A stretch of DNA of 64,000 bases, taken from assembly GCA_949878435.1 (NCBI GenBank), contig CATLAK010000004.1, positions 1 to 64,000 of the forward strand, read 5' to 3'. This DNA is from an uncultured Lachnospiraceae bacterium. Lineage in GTDB: Bacteria; Bacillota; Clostridia; Lachnospirales; Lachnospiraceae. This document shows positions 27,611 to 36,906 of the stretch, in pieces. How positions within the stretch are numbered: the stretch's first letter is position 1; every line of letters starts with the position of its first letter. A program made the position numbers and the translations under genes. The notes beneath the pieces were generated by a model, which saw only the letters and a list, made by a program, of their open reading frames with translations, ran no database searches and had not been told where the DNA came from.

Positions 27611-28491
27611 GTCCAATCGTAAAGAAAAAAGGAGAGAAGTTTACATTACCCGGTAAATATCTCCTTTTTATTTTAACATTACTATGTACGGGTTTAATTG
27701 TAATAACTTTTAATACCGATTTGCTGAGCGCGCCCATAAGTGCGGTGGGAGGTTCTTTTATTGCGCCCTTGCAGGAGGGCATCAGCAAGGCGGGAAGCTG
27801 GATTGCTACCCGCTCGGAAGAACTGGTACAAATCAGATCCCTGATTAGGGAGAATGAAGAGTTGAAAGCCCAGATCGATGAACTGACTATGGAAAATATC
27901 CGGCTCCAGCAGGACCGGTATGAGCTTACTAATTTAAGGCAGCTTTACGATCTTGACGAGCAGTATGACGACTATGATAAGATCGGTGCCCGCATCATTG
28001 CAAAGGATTCCGGGAACTGGTTTCATTCGTTTGTAATCAATAAAGGGTCTGATGACGGTCTTAAGATCGATATGAATGTGATGGCAGGCAGCGGTCTGGT
28101 GGGGCGCATCGTGGATGTGGGACCAAACTGGGCTAAGGTCATGTCCATCATTGATGACAATTCCAACACCACCGGAATGGTGCTTTCCACCTCGGACAAT
28201 CTGATGGTCAGAGGGGATCTGGAACTTTATGCGGATGGGCTGATCGGTTTTGAAAAGCTGATGGATAAGGCGGACCGGGTGGTGGAGGGCGATAAGATCG
28301 TCACTTCAAATATCAGTGACAAATATCTTCCGGGAATTTTGATTGGGTACATATCCAGCATCAATGTGGATTCCAATAATCTGACCAAGTCGGGGCTGAT
28401 TACGCCGGCAGTTGACTTTGAGCATTTAGAAGAGGTTCTGGTGATTACGCAGCTGAAGCAGACGCCCGGAAGTTCCAAAGGAGATTCTTAA
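27607..28491 (+). CDS. mreC: Rod-shape determining protein MreC
   Basis: This 294-residue protein has one membrane helix (about 17-38), a coiled coil (about 72-105, with SLIRENEELKAQIDELTMEN) and a beta-rich extracytoplasmic domain containing DDNSNTTGMV. It links MreB filaments to wall synthases such as PBP2 and RodA. The start overlaps the mreB stop as ATGA, and mreD follows directly after the stop. Confidence 0.93.
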   Translation: MSPIVKKKGEKFTLPGKYLLFILTLLCTGLIVITFNTDLLSAPISAVGGSFIAPLQEGISKAGSWIATRSEELVQIRSLIRENEELKAQIDELTMENIRLQQDRYELTNLRQLYDLDEQYDDYDKIGARIIAKDSGNWFHSFVINKGSDDGLKIDMNVMAGSGLVGRIVDVGPNWAKVMSIIDDNSNTTGMVLSTSDNLMVRGDLELYADGLIGFEKLMDKADRVVEGDKIVTSNISDKYLPGILIGYISSINVDSNNLTKSGLITPAVDFEHLEEVLVITQLKQTPGSSKGDS

Positions 28492-29010
28492 GTGAAACGA
28501 GTTATTGTATCTGCATTTTTGATCGTTGTATGTTTCCTGCTCCAGACAACGGTGTTTAAGGGGCTCAGCTTTGGGGGAATTGTTCCCAATCTGCTGATTA
28601 TATTGACCGCGTCCTTTGGCTTTATGCGGGGAGAGCGCACAGGGCTGCTCATTGGATTTTTTTGCGGTTTTCTGGCGGATATTTTTTTTGGAAATGTACT
28701 TGGATTAAATGCAATGATTTATATGTACATTGGCTATGCAAACGGAAAATTCAACAGGATCTTTTTCCCGGAGGATATCAAACTGCCGATTTGCCTGATT
28801 TTTGTCAGTGATTTAGCCTATGGACTTTTGTACTACATCACTTTATTCCTGATGAGGAGCAGATTCCATATTGGTTACTATTTCCTTAATATTATTTTGC
28901 CGGAAATGGTGTATACCATTTTGATAACTTTGCTTTTGTATCCTCTTATTTTGTGGCTCAACAAAAAATTAGAGGATTCTGAAAAAAGGAGTGCACGAAA
29001 GTTTGTTTGA
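28492..29010 (+). CDS. mreD: Rod-shape determining protein MreD
   Basis: This 172-residue integral membrane protein has five to six hydrophobic segments and the family segment GLLIGFFCGFLADIFFG. It completes the MreBCD set that positions elongation enzymes. The GTG start comes directly after the mreC stop, behind AAAGGAG inside mreC. It overlaps the PBP2 gene by about 20 bases. Confidence 0.9.
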   Translation: MKRVIVSAFLIVVCFLLQTTVFKGLSFGGIVPNLLIILTASFGFMRGERTGLLIGFFCGFLADIFFGNVLGLNAMIYMYIGYANGKFNRIFFPEDIKLPICLIFVSDLAYGLLYYITLFLMRSRFHIGYYFLNIILPEMVYTILITLLLYPLILWLNKKLEDSEKRSARKFV

Positions 29011-31873
29011 GAATTTTAAAGAAAATTTTTTGAATATGGTCACTTCCCGGGTGTTTGTTCTGATTCTTGTCATCATGTGCATCGGCGGTATTATGATCAA
29101 CAGGCTTTTTGATCTGCAGATCGTGCACGGGGAGGAATATGTTGATTCTTTTCAGATGAAGATCATGAGAGAGCAGTCCATCAAGGGGAGCCGGGGATGC
29201 ATTTATGACCGGAACGGAAACCTGCTTGCTTACAATGAACTCGCACATTCGGTGGTGATTGAAGATGTCTACGAAAGCGGCAAATTAAAAAACTTTCATC
29301 TCAATTCCACGATTTATAAGCTGATCGGCATCATCGAATCAAACGGTGATTCCGTGGTCAGTGACTTTAAGGTTGTCTTAGATAAAAACGGACGTTTTGT
29401 CTATACCGTTGAGGGCACCCAGCTTTACCGCTTCCTTGCAGATGTATACGGGCGTCTTACCATTGATGAACTTGAAGAAAAGGAGCGTACCGCTACCGCA
29501 CAGGAAGTGGTGGATTATCTTTGCGGATGGGACAGGTTCCGAATTGGAAACTATACTTCGGATGACAGTAAAGAAACTTTCATTCCGGGAAATGGATATA
29601 CAAAGGAAGAAGCCTTGAAGATTCTTACCATCCGGTACGATATGAATAATAATAGTTATCAGAAATTCATCCCCACCACAGTGGCGACAGACGTCAGCGA
29701 AGAGACGGTTGCCGTGGTCATGGAAAATAATGCGGAATTAGAAGGGGTCACCATAGTGGAGGACACCATCCGCAAGTATGTGGACAGCATGTACTTTGCG
29801 CATATTTTAGGATATACAGGAAAGATTTCCCAGGAGGAGCTTACTGCTTTGCAGGCAGAAAATGAAAACAGTACCTATGATTTAAATGATACGGTAGGAA
29901 AACTGGGCATTGAAAAATCAATGGAGGATCAGCTGCAGGGAATCAAAGGAAGCCGGACGATCTTTGTCAACAGTGTGGGAAAGGTGACGGATATCACGAA
30001 TTATGTGGAACCTGTTGCAGGGAATGATGTTTATCTGACCATCGATAAAGATCTGCAGATTGCTGCCTATAAGATCTTAGAGCAAAAACTTGCCAGTATT
30101 CTTTACACCAATATTGTCAATGCAAAAGAATTTAATACTGCCAATGTGAGCAGCAGCAATATCAAAATTCCCATTTATGATGTCTATTACGCGCTGATCA
30201 ACAACAACGTGATCGATACGGACCACTTTAAGGCAAAGGATGCCGGTGAAAACGAAAAAGCGGTTTATGCAGTGTATCTTGACAGGAAAAAGACTGTTTT
30301 TGATGACCTGCGCATGGAATTGATGGAGACGAAGACGCCTTATGAGGCGCTTGACATGGAATATCAGGTCTATGAGAGTTATATAGCAGAAATGCTCTAT
30401 GATAACAGCATCATCGTAAGAGACAGAGTAGATGTAAATGATGAGACATATATCGCATGGACCACCGAGGAAGTGATCAGCTTAAACGAATATCTGAATT
30501 ATTGTATTGCCATGAATTGGATCGATGTCACAAGATTAAATCTAAACAGTCAGTATTCTGATTCTGAGGAAATCTATGCACGGATTATAGATTATATTTT
30601 TGAACAATTAAAGGATGACGCGGATTTCAATAAAAGAATCTACCGTTTTATGATTAAAAAGGATATTATTTCAGGAACGCAGATTTGTAGAATCCTGTTG
30701 GAACAGGAGCTTGTCGAAATCTCCGATGAAGAGAGGGAACAGTTTGACAGAGGGAGTGTTTCTGCATATACATTTATGATGAACCGCATTCAAAATCTGG
30801 ATATCACGCCGGCACAGCTGGCGTTAGACCCTTATTCTGCATCCATGGTCATTACAGATGTGAGGACAGGTGATGTACTTGCTCTTGTTTCCTATCCGGG
30901 ATATGATAATAACAAAATGGCAAACGGTGTAAATGCGGCGTATTATTCACAGCTTTTGAACGATCAGTCCAAGCCGCTGATCAATTATGCGACCATGCAG
31001 ATGACAGCTCCCGGTTCCACCTTTAAGATGGTTTCCTCAACTGCAGGATTGATGGAGGGAATCGTAAATCTGAACACCACTTTTTCCTGTACCGGGATAT
31101 TTGATAAGATCAGTCCTCCGCCCACCTGCTGGATTTATCCGCGAGGCAGCCACGGGCTGCTCAATCTTACAGGGGCGATAAGAAATTCATGTAATCCCTT
31201 CTTCTATGAACTGGCATATCGTTTGGGAACAGTGGGAGATACTTATTCTCCTGATACGGGGCTTCAAAAGCTGGAACAATATGCGGACATGTATGGACTG
31301 ACAGAAACTTCCGGCATTGAAATCGAAGAGTCCGCACCCCAGGTGTCTACAGAAGATGCGGTGCGTTCGGCTATCGGACAGGGTACCAATAACTATTCCA
31401 CTGCAGGTCTTGCCAGATATGTAACCACTGTTGCCAACAGCGGCACCTGTTATAATCTCACGCTGGTGGATAAAATCACCGATCACAGCGGAATCTTGCT
31501 TGAGGATCGGAGCGCTGAGGTGCGAAATACCATCGATATGGAGCCTTCCTACTGGAATGCGATTCATCAGGGAATGCGCCAGATGATTGAGGATAAAGCC
31601 TATTACAGAGACCTGACCATCAGCGTGGCAGGAAAAACGGGTACGGCGGAAGAGAACAAGAGCCGTGCCAACCACGCATTGTTCGTATGCTTTGCACCTT
31701 ACGAAGAACCGGAGATTGCAATTGCGACCAGAATTGCATATGGATATACTTCAAGCTATGCAGCCCAGACGACGAAGGACGTGATTAAGTATTATTTTGA
31801 ACTTGAAGAGGAAGAAAAGCTCCTTTCAGGGACTGCATCACAAATGAGCGGAAGCACTGCCGTTACCGATTAA
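28991..31873 (+). CDS. Penicillin-binding protein 2 (elongation transpeptidase) with large insertion
   Basis: This 960-residue class B PBP has one membrane helix (about 18-38), a dimerisation domain and a transpeptidase domain with SxxK at S676 (GSTFK), SxN at S733 (SCN) and KTG at 882-884. It cross-links peptidoglycan during elongation together with RodA. The usual length is 600 to 720. The excess is an acidic insertion at roughly 355-612, between LDLQIAAYKILE-type and DPYSASMVITD segments. The GTG at 28991 abuts its binding site, so the TTG at 29003 is an alternative start. Confidence 0.9.
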   Translation: MHESLFENFKENFLNMVTSRVFVLILVIMCIGGIMINRLFDLQIVHGEEYVDSFQMKIMREQSIKGSRGCIYDRNGNLLAYNELAHSVVIEDVYESGKLKNFHLNSTIYKLIGIIESNGDSVVSDFKVVLDKNGRFVYTVEGTQLYRFLADVYGRLTIDELEEKERTATAQEVVDYLCGWDRFRIGNYTSDDSKETFIPGNGYTKEEALKILTIRYDMNNNSYQKFIPTTVATDVSEETVAVVMENNAELEGVTIVEDTIRKYVDSMYFAHILGYTGKISQEELTALQAENENSTYDLNDTVGKLGIEKSMEDQLQGIKGSRTIFVNSVGKVTDITNYVEPVAGNDVYLTIDKDLQIAAYKILEQKLASILYTNIVNAKEFNTANVSSSNIKIPIYDVYYALINNNVIDTDHFKAKDAGENEKAVYAVYLDRKKTVFDDLRMELMETKTPYEALDMEYQVYESYIAEMLYDNSIIVRDRVDVNDETYIAWTTEEVISLNEYLNYCIAMNWIDVTRLNLNSQYSDSEEIYARIIDYIFEQLKDDADFNKRIYRFMIKKDIISGTQICRILLEQELVEISDEEREQFDRGSVSAYTFMMNRIQNLDITPAQLALDPYSASMVITDVRTGDVLALVSYPGYDNNKMANGVNAAYYSQLLNDQSKPLINYATMQMTAPGSTFKMVSSTAGLMEGIVNLNTTFSCTGIFDKISPPPTCWIYPRGSHGLLNLTGAIRNSCNPFFYELAYRLGTVGDTYSPDTGLQKLEQYADMYGLTETSGIEIEESAPQVSTEDAVRSAIGQGTNNYSTAGLARYVTTVANSGTCYNLTLVDKITDHSGILLEDRSAEVRNTIDMEPSYWNAIHQGMRQMIEDKAYYRDLTISVAGKTGTAEENKSRANHALFVCFAPYEEPEIAIATRIAYGYTSSYAAQTTKDVIKYYFELEEEEKLLSGTASQMSGSTAVTD

Positions 31874-31900
31874 TCATAGAGTCAAAGGAGTATTATTATT

Positions 31901-32584
31901 TTGAAAAATTCAGTCATAATCAAAAGTTTTCAAAGTGGAATCGTGCTGCATTTAGACCCGGACCTTCCTTTTACAGAGTTAATTGTTGATGTTGAGGATA
32001 AATTCAGAGAGTCCAGCAGTTTTTTCAAAGATGCAAAGATGGCGCTTTCCATCAAAGGAAGAAGTCTTTCAGACCAGGAAGAAAAGCAGATTTTGGACGC
32101 TGTTGCTGCCAATTCAGATTTACGGATCATCTGTCTTGTGGGAGAGGACGAGACGACAAGCCAGAATTTCGTCAAAGCACTGCAGCAGGCAGATTTTTCA
32201 GGCGGCGAAGGTGCTGGAAGCGAGGGACAGTTCTACCGCGGAACCCTAAAAAACGGTCAGATTCTCGAAACGGAATCGAGCATCGTGATTTTGGGGGATG
32301 TATACCCAGGTTCTGCCATTATTTCTGCAAGAGACATCATTGTCCTTGGGGGGCTGTATGGGGAAGCCTATGCGGGAGGAAACGGAAGCAGAGCACATTA
32401 TGTTGCAGCGCTTGAAATGTCACCGGAAAAACTTAAAATCGGTGATTTCAAATATAGATCTAAAGAAAAGATTTCCAAATGGTCCATAAGACCTAAGGTA
32501 CAGCCGAAAATAGCATACATTAAAGATGAAAAGGTCATAATAGATTCTCTCACGAAAGAATTACTGAGTGAATTGCCCGTTTAA
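31901..32584 (+). CDS. minC: Septum site-determining protein MinC
   Basis: This 227-residue division inhibitor has an N-terminal alpha/beta domain and a C-terminal beta-helix with LGDVYPGSAIISARDIIVLG and LYGEAYAG. It blocks FtsZ assembly away from midcell when recruited by MinD. The TTG start at 31901 lies ten bases after AAAGGAG. minD and minE follow. Confidence 0.93.
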   Translation: MKNSVIIKSFQSGIVLHLDPDLPFTELIVDVEDKFRESSSFFKDAKMALSIKGRSLSDQEEKQILDAVAANSDLRIICLVGEDETTSQNFVKALQQADFSGGEGAGSEGQFYRGTLKNGQILETESSIVILGDVYPGSAIISARDIIVLGGLYGEAYAGGNGSRAHYVAALEMSPEKLKIGDFKYRSKEKISKWSIRPKVQPKIAYIKDEKVIIDSLTKELLSELPV

Positions 32585-32655
32585 ATAAGGCTTTTCTCAG
32601 GGGACGATTAATTCATTATAAGGAATAGCCGCCTGGCGGTGAAACGGAGGTAAGT

Positions 32656-33447
32656 ATGAGTGAAGTAATTGTCGTCACATCAGGGAAAGGCGGTGTGGGA
32701 AAGACCACCACATCCGCAAACGTAGGGACAGGTCTTGCAGCTATGGGAAAGCGAGTTGTGCTGATCGATACAGATATCGGACTTCGCAATCTGGATGTCG
32801 TGATGGGATTGGAAAACAGGATCGTCTATAATCTTGTGGACGTGGTAGAAGGGAAGTGCCGGATCAAACAGGCGCTGATTAAGGACAAGCGTCATCCCAG
32901 CCTCTATCTGATGCCCTCTGCACAGACAAAAGATAAGACTGCGGTAAATCCTGAGCAGATGGTGAAAATGATCAACCAGCTCAGGGAGCAGTTCGACTAT
33001 ATCATTCTTGATTGTCCTGCCGGAATCGAGCAGGGATTTAAAAATGCCATAGCCGGTGCGGACAGGGCATTGGTGGTGACTACGCCTGAAGTGTCTGCCA
33101 TTCGGGATGCGGACCGGATCATAGGTCTTCTTGAAGCCAATGATTTCACCAAAATCGACCTGATCATCAATCGTCTGAAGGTGGACATGGTCAAGCGCGG
33201 TGACATGATGAGTGCCGCAGACGTGGTAGATATTCTGGCAATCAGTTTGATTGGGGTTGTGCCTGATGATGAAAATGTAGTCATAGCAACCAATCAGGGC
33301 GAGCCTCTTGTGGGAAACAGTACACTGGCAGGAAAAGCATATCAGAACATATGCTTTCGGGTAACCGGAAAGGAAATTCCGTTTCTTGAGTTTGAAAAGG
33401 GCGTTTCTTTCTGGACCAGAGTGTCAGGTATTTTCCATAAAAATTAG
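32656..33447 (+). CDS. minD: Septum site-determining protein MinD
   Basis: This 263-residue ATPase has the deviant Walker A SGKGGVGKTT (about 9-18), DTDIGLRNLDVVMG and YIILDCPAG. The C-terminal amphipathic membrane helix lies in SFWTRVSGIFHK. It binds membrane as a dimer and recruits MinC and MinE. The ATG follows CGGAGG. The length and motifs are standard. Confidence 0.96.
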   Translation: MSEVIVVTSGKGGVGKTTTSANVGTGLAAMGKRVVLIDTDIGLRNLDVVMGLENRIVYNLVDVVEGKCRIKQALIKDKRHPSLYLMPSAQTKDKTAVNPEQMVKMINQLREQFDYIILDCPAGIEQGFKNAIAGADRALVVTTPEVSAIRDADRIIGLLEANDFTKIDLIINRLKVDMVKRGDMMSAADVVDILAISLIGVVPDDENVVIATNQGEPLVGNSTLAGKAYQNICFRVTGKEIPFLEFEKGVSFWTRVSGIFHKN

Positions 33448-33459
33448 GAGGTGGGCGAT

Positions 33460-33732
33460 ATGGGAATCAGAAACTTTTTTAACAGAAGAAAATCCAGGGA
33501 AATTGCAAAGGATCGTTTAAAGATACTTCTCATTTCTGACAGAGTCAATTGTTCGCCGGAAATGATGGAAATGATCAAGACGGATATCGCTAAAGTGATA
33601 TCAAAATACATGAAGATAGACACACAGAGTATGGAAATCCAGATCAGCAAGACAGACAGCAAAGGACGGGATAAGACGCCGACTCTATATGCCAATATCC
33701 CGATTTTGGATTTACATAAGAATGTGAATTGA
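33460..33732 (+). CDS. minE: Cell division topological specificity factor MinE
   Basis: This 90-residue protein has the amphipathic N-terminus GIRNFFNRRKSREIAKDRLK and the LISDRVNCSPEMMEMIKTDI segment that binds MinD. It stimulates the MinD ATPase. The start at 33460 is 8 bases after AGGAGG; an in-frame GTG at 33451 touches the binding site and is less likely. Having MinE with MinD is typical of Clostridia, in contrast to Bacillus. Confidence 0.93.
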   Translation: MGIRNFFNRRKSREIAKDRLKILLISDRVNCSPEMMEMIKTDIAKVISKYMKIDTQSMEIQISKTDSKGRDKTPTLYANIPILDLHKNVN

Positions 33733-33768
33733 CGAAAGCGCTTAAGGCGCTATGAAAGGTGAATGGAA

Positions 33769-34884
33769 ATGCTCAGACAGTATAAAATACGCTACTATGA
33801 TTTTAAACTGGTGATACTGGTGATTACACTTGCAGTAATCGGCATCATAGCCTTGGGCAGTGCCGAACCGGCACTTCAGAACAGACAGATCGCAGGTTTT
33901 GCGTTCGGTCTGTTTCTGATGCTGGTTATTTCTCTGTTTGATTATTCGGTGCTTTTAAATCTTTACTGGCTGATGTATCTGGTCAACATAGTGCTCCTTG
34001 TACTGGTGGTCCTTATGGGAAAAAATACCAACGGTTCCCAGCGCTGGCTGAAGCTTGCAGGAATCCAGTTCCAGCCGTCAGAAGTGGCAAAGATATTGCT
34101 TATTTTATTCTTTGCCCAGTTTATTTATAAACATAAAGACGAACTCAACACCTTCAAGTATATTTCGCTGTGTGTGATTCTATTTGCCATTCCGGCGCTC
34201 TTGGTAGGGTACCAGCCTGACTTGTCCACCACCATCGTTATCAGCCTGATCTTTTGTGTGGTCATGTTCGTCGGGGGATTAAGCTGGAAGGTGATCGGCG
34301 GCATCCTTGCCGTGGCAATTCCGGTGGTCATGATTTTCATGTATCTGATTTTGCAGCCAGATCAGAAGATCATTCCTGAGAAACATATGTATCAGCTTAA
34401 CAGAATCATTTCTTTTTTCAACAAAGAGGAGTTCGCCAACTCCATCGGCTACCAGCAGGAATATTCCGTTATGGCGATTGGTTCCGGTCAGCTTACCGGG
34501 AAAGGGTATAAGAACAACGAAATCAGTTCTGTAAAGAATGCGGATTTCATTGCGGAACAGGAGACCGATTTCATATTTGCAGTGATTGGAGAAGAATTTG
34601 GATTTATAGGCGCCTGTGCGGTCATCATCCTTGTGGTTTTGATCAGTGTGGAATGTATGCTGATCGCCAGGCGGGCAAAGGACATAGCGGGGACGATTAT
34701 TGCGGCGGGAACCGGCGCCATGATTGGTCTGCAGGCTTTTATCAATATTGGCGTCGTTACCTATCTGCTGCCCAATACGGGGCTGCCGCTTCCTTTTGTC
34801 AGCTATGGTCTGACTTCTTTGGTGAGTTCCTTTATCGGAATTGGATTTGTTTTAAATGTGGGGTTACAATGCCGGCAAAAATGA
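33769..34884 (+). CDS. rodA: Rod-shape determining protein RodA (SEDS glycosyltransferase)
   Basis: This 371-residue protein has about ten membrane helices and the SEDS hallmarks: NGSQRWLKLAGIQFQPSEVAK, GYQPDLSTT and the C-terminal PNTGLPLPFVSYG. It polymerises lipid II glycan strands for elongation with PBP2, encoded 2 kb upstream. Of two close ATGs, 33769 has the better spacing (9 bases) from AAAGG; 33763 is the alternative. Confidence 0.92.
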   Translation: MLRQYKIRYYDFKLVILVITLAVIGIIALGSAEPALQNRQIAGFAFGLFLMLVISLFDYSVLLNLYWLMYLVNIVLLVLVVLMGKNTNGSQRWLKLAGIQFQPSEVAKILLILFFAQFIYKHKDELNTFKYISLCVILFAIPALLVGYQPDLSTTIVISLIFCVVMFVGGLSWKVIGGILAVAIPVVMIFMYLILQPDQKIIPEKHMYQLNRIISFFNKEEFANSIGYQQEYSVMAIGSGQLTGKGYKNNEISSVKNADFIAEQETDFIFAVIGEEFGFIGACAVIILVVLISVECMLIARRAKDIAGTIIAAGTGAMIGLQAFINIGVVTYLLPNTGLPLPFVSYGLTSLVSSFIGIGFVLNVGLQCRQK

Positions 34885-34892
34885 TGTATAAT
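34864..34892 (+). promoter_or_regulatory. Candidate promoter for mgsA
   Basis: TTACAA (34864-34869), a 17-base spacer and TATAAT (34887-34892) straddle the end of rodA, 47 bases before mgsA. The -10 is perfect and the -35 is weak. Confidence 0.45.
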
Positions 34893-34938
34893 GAAAGAAT
34901 ACATAAAGGGGTATCAGACATAATAGGAGGGGTTTTTC

Positions 34939-35334
34939 ATGAATATCGCGCTCATTGCACATGATGCAAAGAAGAAATTAATGCAGAATTTCTGTATTGC
35001 TTATCGGGGGATATTAAGCAAACATGATCTGTATGCGACAGGTACTACGGGGAGATTGATAGATGAGGTTACAAACTTAAGCATTCACAAATTTTTGGCG
35101 GGACATCTTGGAGGGGAACAGCAGATTGGGGCACAGATCGAGCATAACCAGATTGACCTTGTTATTTTTCTGCGGGATCCGCTTACTTCTAAGACACACG
35201 AGCCGGATGTCAACAATGTTGTCAAGCTTTGCGATATGTATAATATTCCGCTGGGCACCAACATTGCAACAGCGGAACTACTGATCAAGTCCCTGGACAG
35301 AGGAGATTTAGAGTGGCGTGAAATGTACAAATAG
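34939..35334 (+). CDS. mgsA: Methylglyoxal synthase
   Basis: This 131-residue enzyme converts dihydroxyacetone phosphate to methylglyoxal and phosphate, a bypass of lower glycolysis. Family features are [11 protein letters not shown] at the start, ATGTTGRLI (phosphate binding), [10 protein letters not shown] and the catalytic Asp region in [10 protein letters not shown]. The ATG follows AGGAGGGG. It overlaps the following carboxypeptidase gene by 17 bases. Confidence 0.94.
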   Translation: MNIALIAHDAKKKLMQNFCIAYRGILSKHDLYATGTTGRLIDEVTNLSIHKFLAGHLGGEQQIGAQIEHNQIDLVIFLRDPLTSKTHEPDVNNVVKLCDMYNIPLGTNIATAELLIKSLDRGDLEWREMYK

Positions 35335-36316
35335 AACCGGAAAGAGACCATCTAAAATATTGTCTATGGCGCTTTTGACCGCCGTCCTAACGCTTACGGG
35401 ATGCGGACAGGCACAGTATGCACTTGGCTACAGTGTGGATTCTGAAGTGAGCAGCTTCCGGGTGGTCGACTTGGAGGAAGAGCGGGGAACGGCTGTACCG
35501 TTTGCCGCAGATTTGTGTGTTGTAAATGGAAATATAACATCCGGGGATGTGGATATGACAGCTGCGTCGGGCGCAGGACTGTTTGATTTGAATAACCGAA
35601 CCACGCTTTATGCCAAAAATGTCCACGAAAAGCTATATCCGGCAAGTATGACCAAGGTAATGACTGCGCTTGTGGCAATCAAGCACGGTTCAAACGATAT
35701 GCGGCTGACTGCTTCTGCAAATGTAAAGATACAGGAGTCCGGCGCCCAGCTCAGCGGGATCAAGGAAGGGGATCAGATGACGCTGGATCAGGCGCTGCAT
35801 CTTTTGCTGCTCAATTCCGGTAATGATGTGGCTATTATGATTGCGGAGGGAGTTGCAGGCTCTGTGGAAGCGTTTACCAATATGATGAATGAGGAAGCGT
35901 TTGCACTTGGCGCAACGAACACACATTTTGCAAATCCTCATGGACTTCCTGACGACAATCACTATACAACCGTTTATGACATGTATCTGATTATGAATGA
36001 GGCAATCAATTACAATTCATTTAACGAGATCATTCATACAGATGAATACACCACTGTGTACACGGACAAAAACGGCGCTTCAAAGGAAATCACCGTGACC
36101 AACACCAATCGGTATATCCAGGGAAGCGCAGATGCACCGACGGGCATAACGGTTATGGGAGGAAAGACAGGCACCACAAATGCCGCGGGGCATTGTCTGG
36201 TTCTGTTTTCCAAGGATTCCTCAAGTAATCCGTATATTTCGATTATCATGCGTGCGGAGAGCGGGGATCTGCTTTATTCCCAGATGACAGATTTATTAGA
36301 GGAAATAAACAAATAA
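35318..36316 (+). CDS. D-alanyl-D-alanine carboxypeptidase (DacF-like), lipoprotein-type signal
   Basis: This 332-residue serine peptidase trims the terminal D-Ala of peptidoglycan stem peptides. Active-site motifs are SMTK (S110), SGN (167-169) and KTG (283-285). The N-terminus has a hydrophobic stretch ending LTLTGCG, which resembles a lipoprotein box, so the enzyme may be lipid-anchored. The GTG start lies inside mgsA, behind AGAGGAG. The family's usual C-terminal beta domain is absent, making the protein shorter than DacF. Confidence 0.85.
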   Translation: MKCTNRTGKRPSKILSMALLTAVLTLTGCGQAQYALGYSVDSEVSSFRVVDLEEERGTAVPFAADLCVVNGNITSGDVDMTAASGAGLFDLNNRTTLYAKNVHEKLYPASMTKVMTALVAIKHGSNDMRLTASANVKIQESGAQLSGIKEGDQMTLDQALHLLLLNSGNDVAIMIAEGVAGSVEAFTNMMNEEAFALGATNTHFANPHGLPDDNHYTTVYDMYLIMNEAINYNSFNEIIHTDEYTTVYTDKNGASKEITVTNTNRYIQGSADAPTGITVMGGKTGTTNAAGHCLVLFSKDSSSNPYISIIMRAESGDLLYSQMTDLLEEINK

Positions 36317-36319
36317 CTG

Positions 36320-36348
36320 TTGTCTTTTGCCATGCAATCACTTATAAT
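36320..36348 (+). promoter_or_regulatory. Promoter of the small P-loop gene
   Basis: TTGTCT (36320-36325), a 17-base spacer and TATAAT (36343-36348) form a strong vegetative promoter. The leader to the start codon at 36407 would be about 52 bases. Confidence 0.6.
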
Positions 36349-36406
36349 AAATTTAAGCCGTAACCTAAATTTACGTGCTGCCAATATACTTCAGGAGGGA
36401 TTACCA

Positions 36407-36826
36407 ATGGTTCAATTAATAGTTGGAAAAAAGGGAAAAGGCAAGACCAAACATTTATTAGATAAGGTGAATACAGAGGTACAGAACGTATCCGGCAATA
36501 TTGTATATCTGGACAAGAGCACGAAGCATATGTACGAACTGAATAATAAGATCAGGCTGATTGATGTATCATCCTATCTGATTACGAATTCAGATGAATT
36601 CATTGGCTTTATAAGCGGAATTATTTCACAGGATCACGATTTAGAGCAGATGTATTTCGACAGCTTTTTGAAAATCGCTTGTCTGGAGGAAGAGCACTTA
36701 AGCGAGATTATTCAAAAATTAGAAAAGATCAGCAACACATTTAATATAGACTTTGTCATAAGCGTTTCGGTAGACGAAGAAGACCTTTCAGACACGGATA
36801 AAGATAAAATTATTGTTTCTTTATAA
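36407..36826 (+). CDS. Small P-loop protein of unknown function
   Basis: This 139-residue protein starts with a beta strand and a Walker A motif, VGKKGKGKTK (about 6-15). It later has the hydrophobic strand DFVISVSVDEEDL, which could act as Walker B. The rest is helical and acidic. I do not recognise a characterised family. The start at 36407 follows CAGGAGGG; longer frames would cover the promoter. It has its own promoter and a strong terminator, so it is a single-gene transcription unit. Confidence 0.7.
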   Translation: MVQLIVGKKGKGKTKHLLDKVNTEVQNVSGNIVYLDKSTKHMYELNNKIRLIDVSSYLITNSDEFIGFISGIISQDHDLEQMYFDSFLKIACLEEEHLSEIIQKLEKISNTFNIDFVISVSVDEEDLSDTDKDKIIVSL

Positions 36827-36834
36827 ATTACATA

Positions 36835-36860
36835 CCCCCGGAGGCATCCGGGGGATTTTT
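36835..36860 (+). terminator. Intrinsic terminator after the P-loop gene
   Basis: CCCCCGGA (36835-36842) pairs perfectly with TCCGGGGG (36847-36854) around a GGCA loop, followed by ATTTTT. Confidence 0.85.
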
Positions 36861-36906
36861 CTGGTATTGTCTTTTGGTTTCGTCAATTTGTTTAAGGAGT
36901 GGCAGC

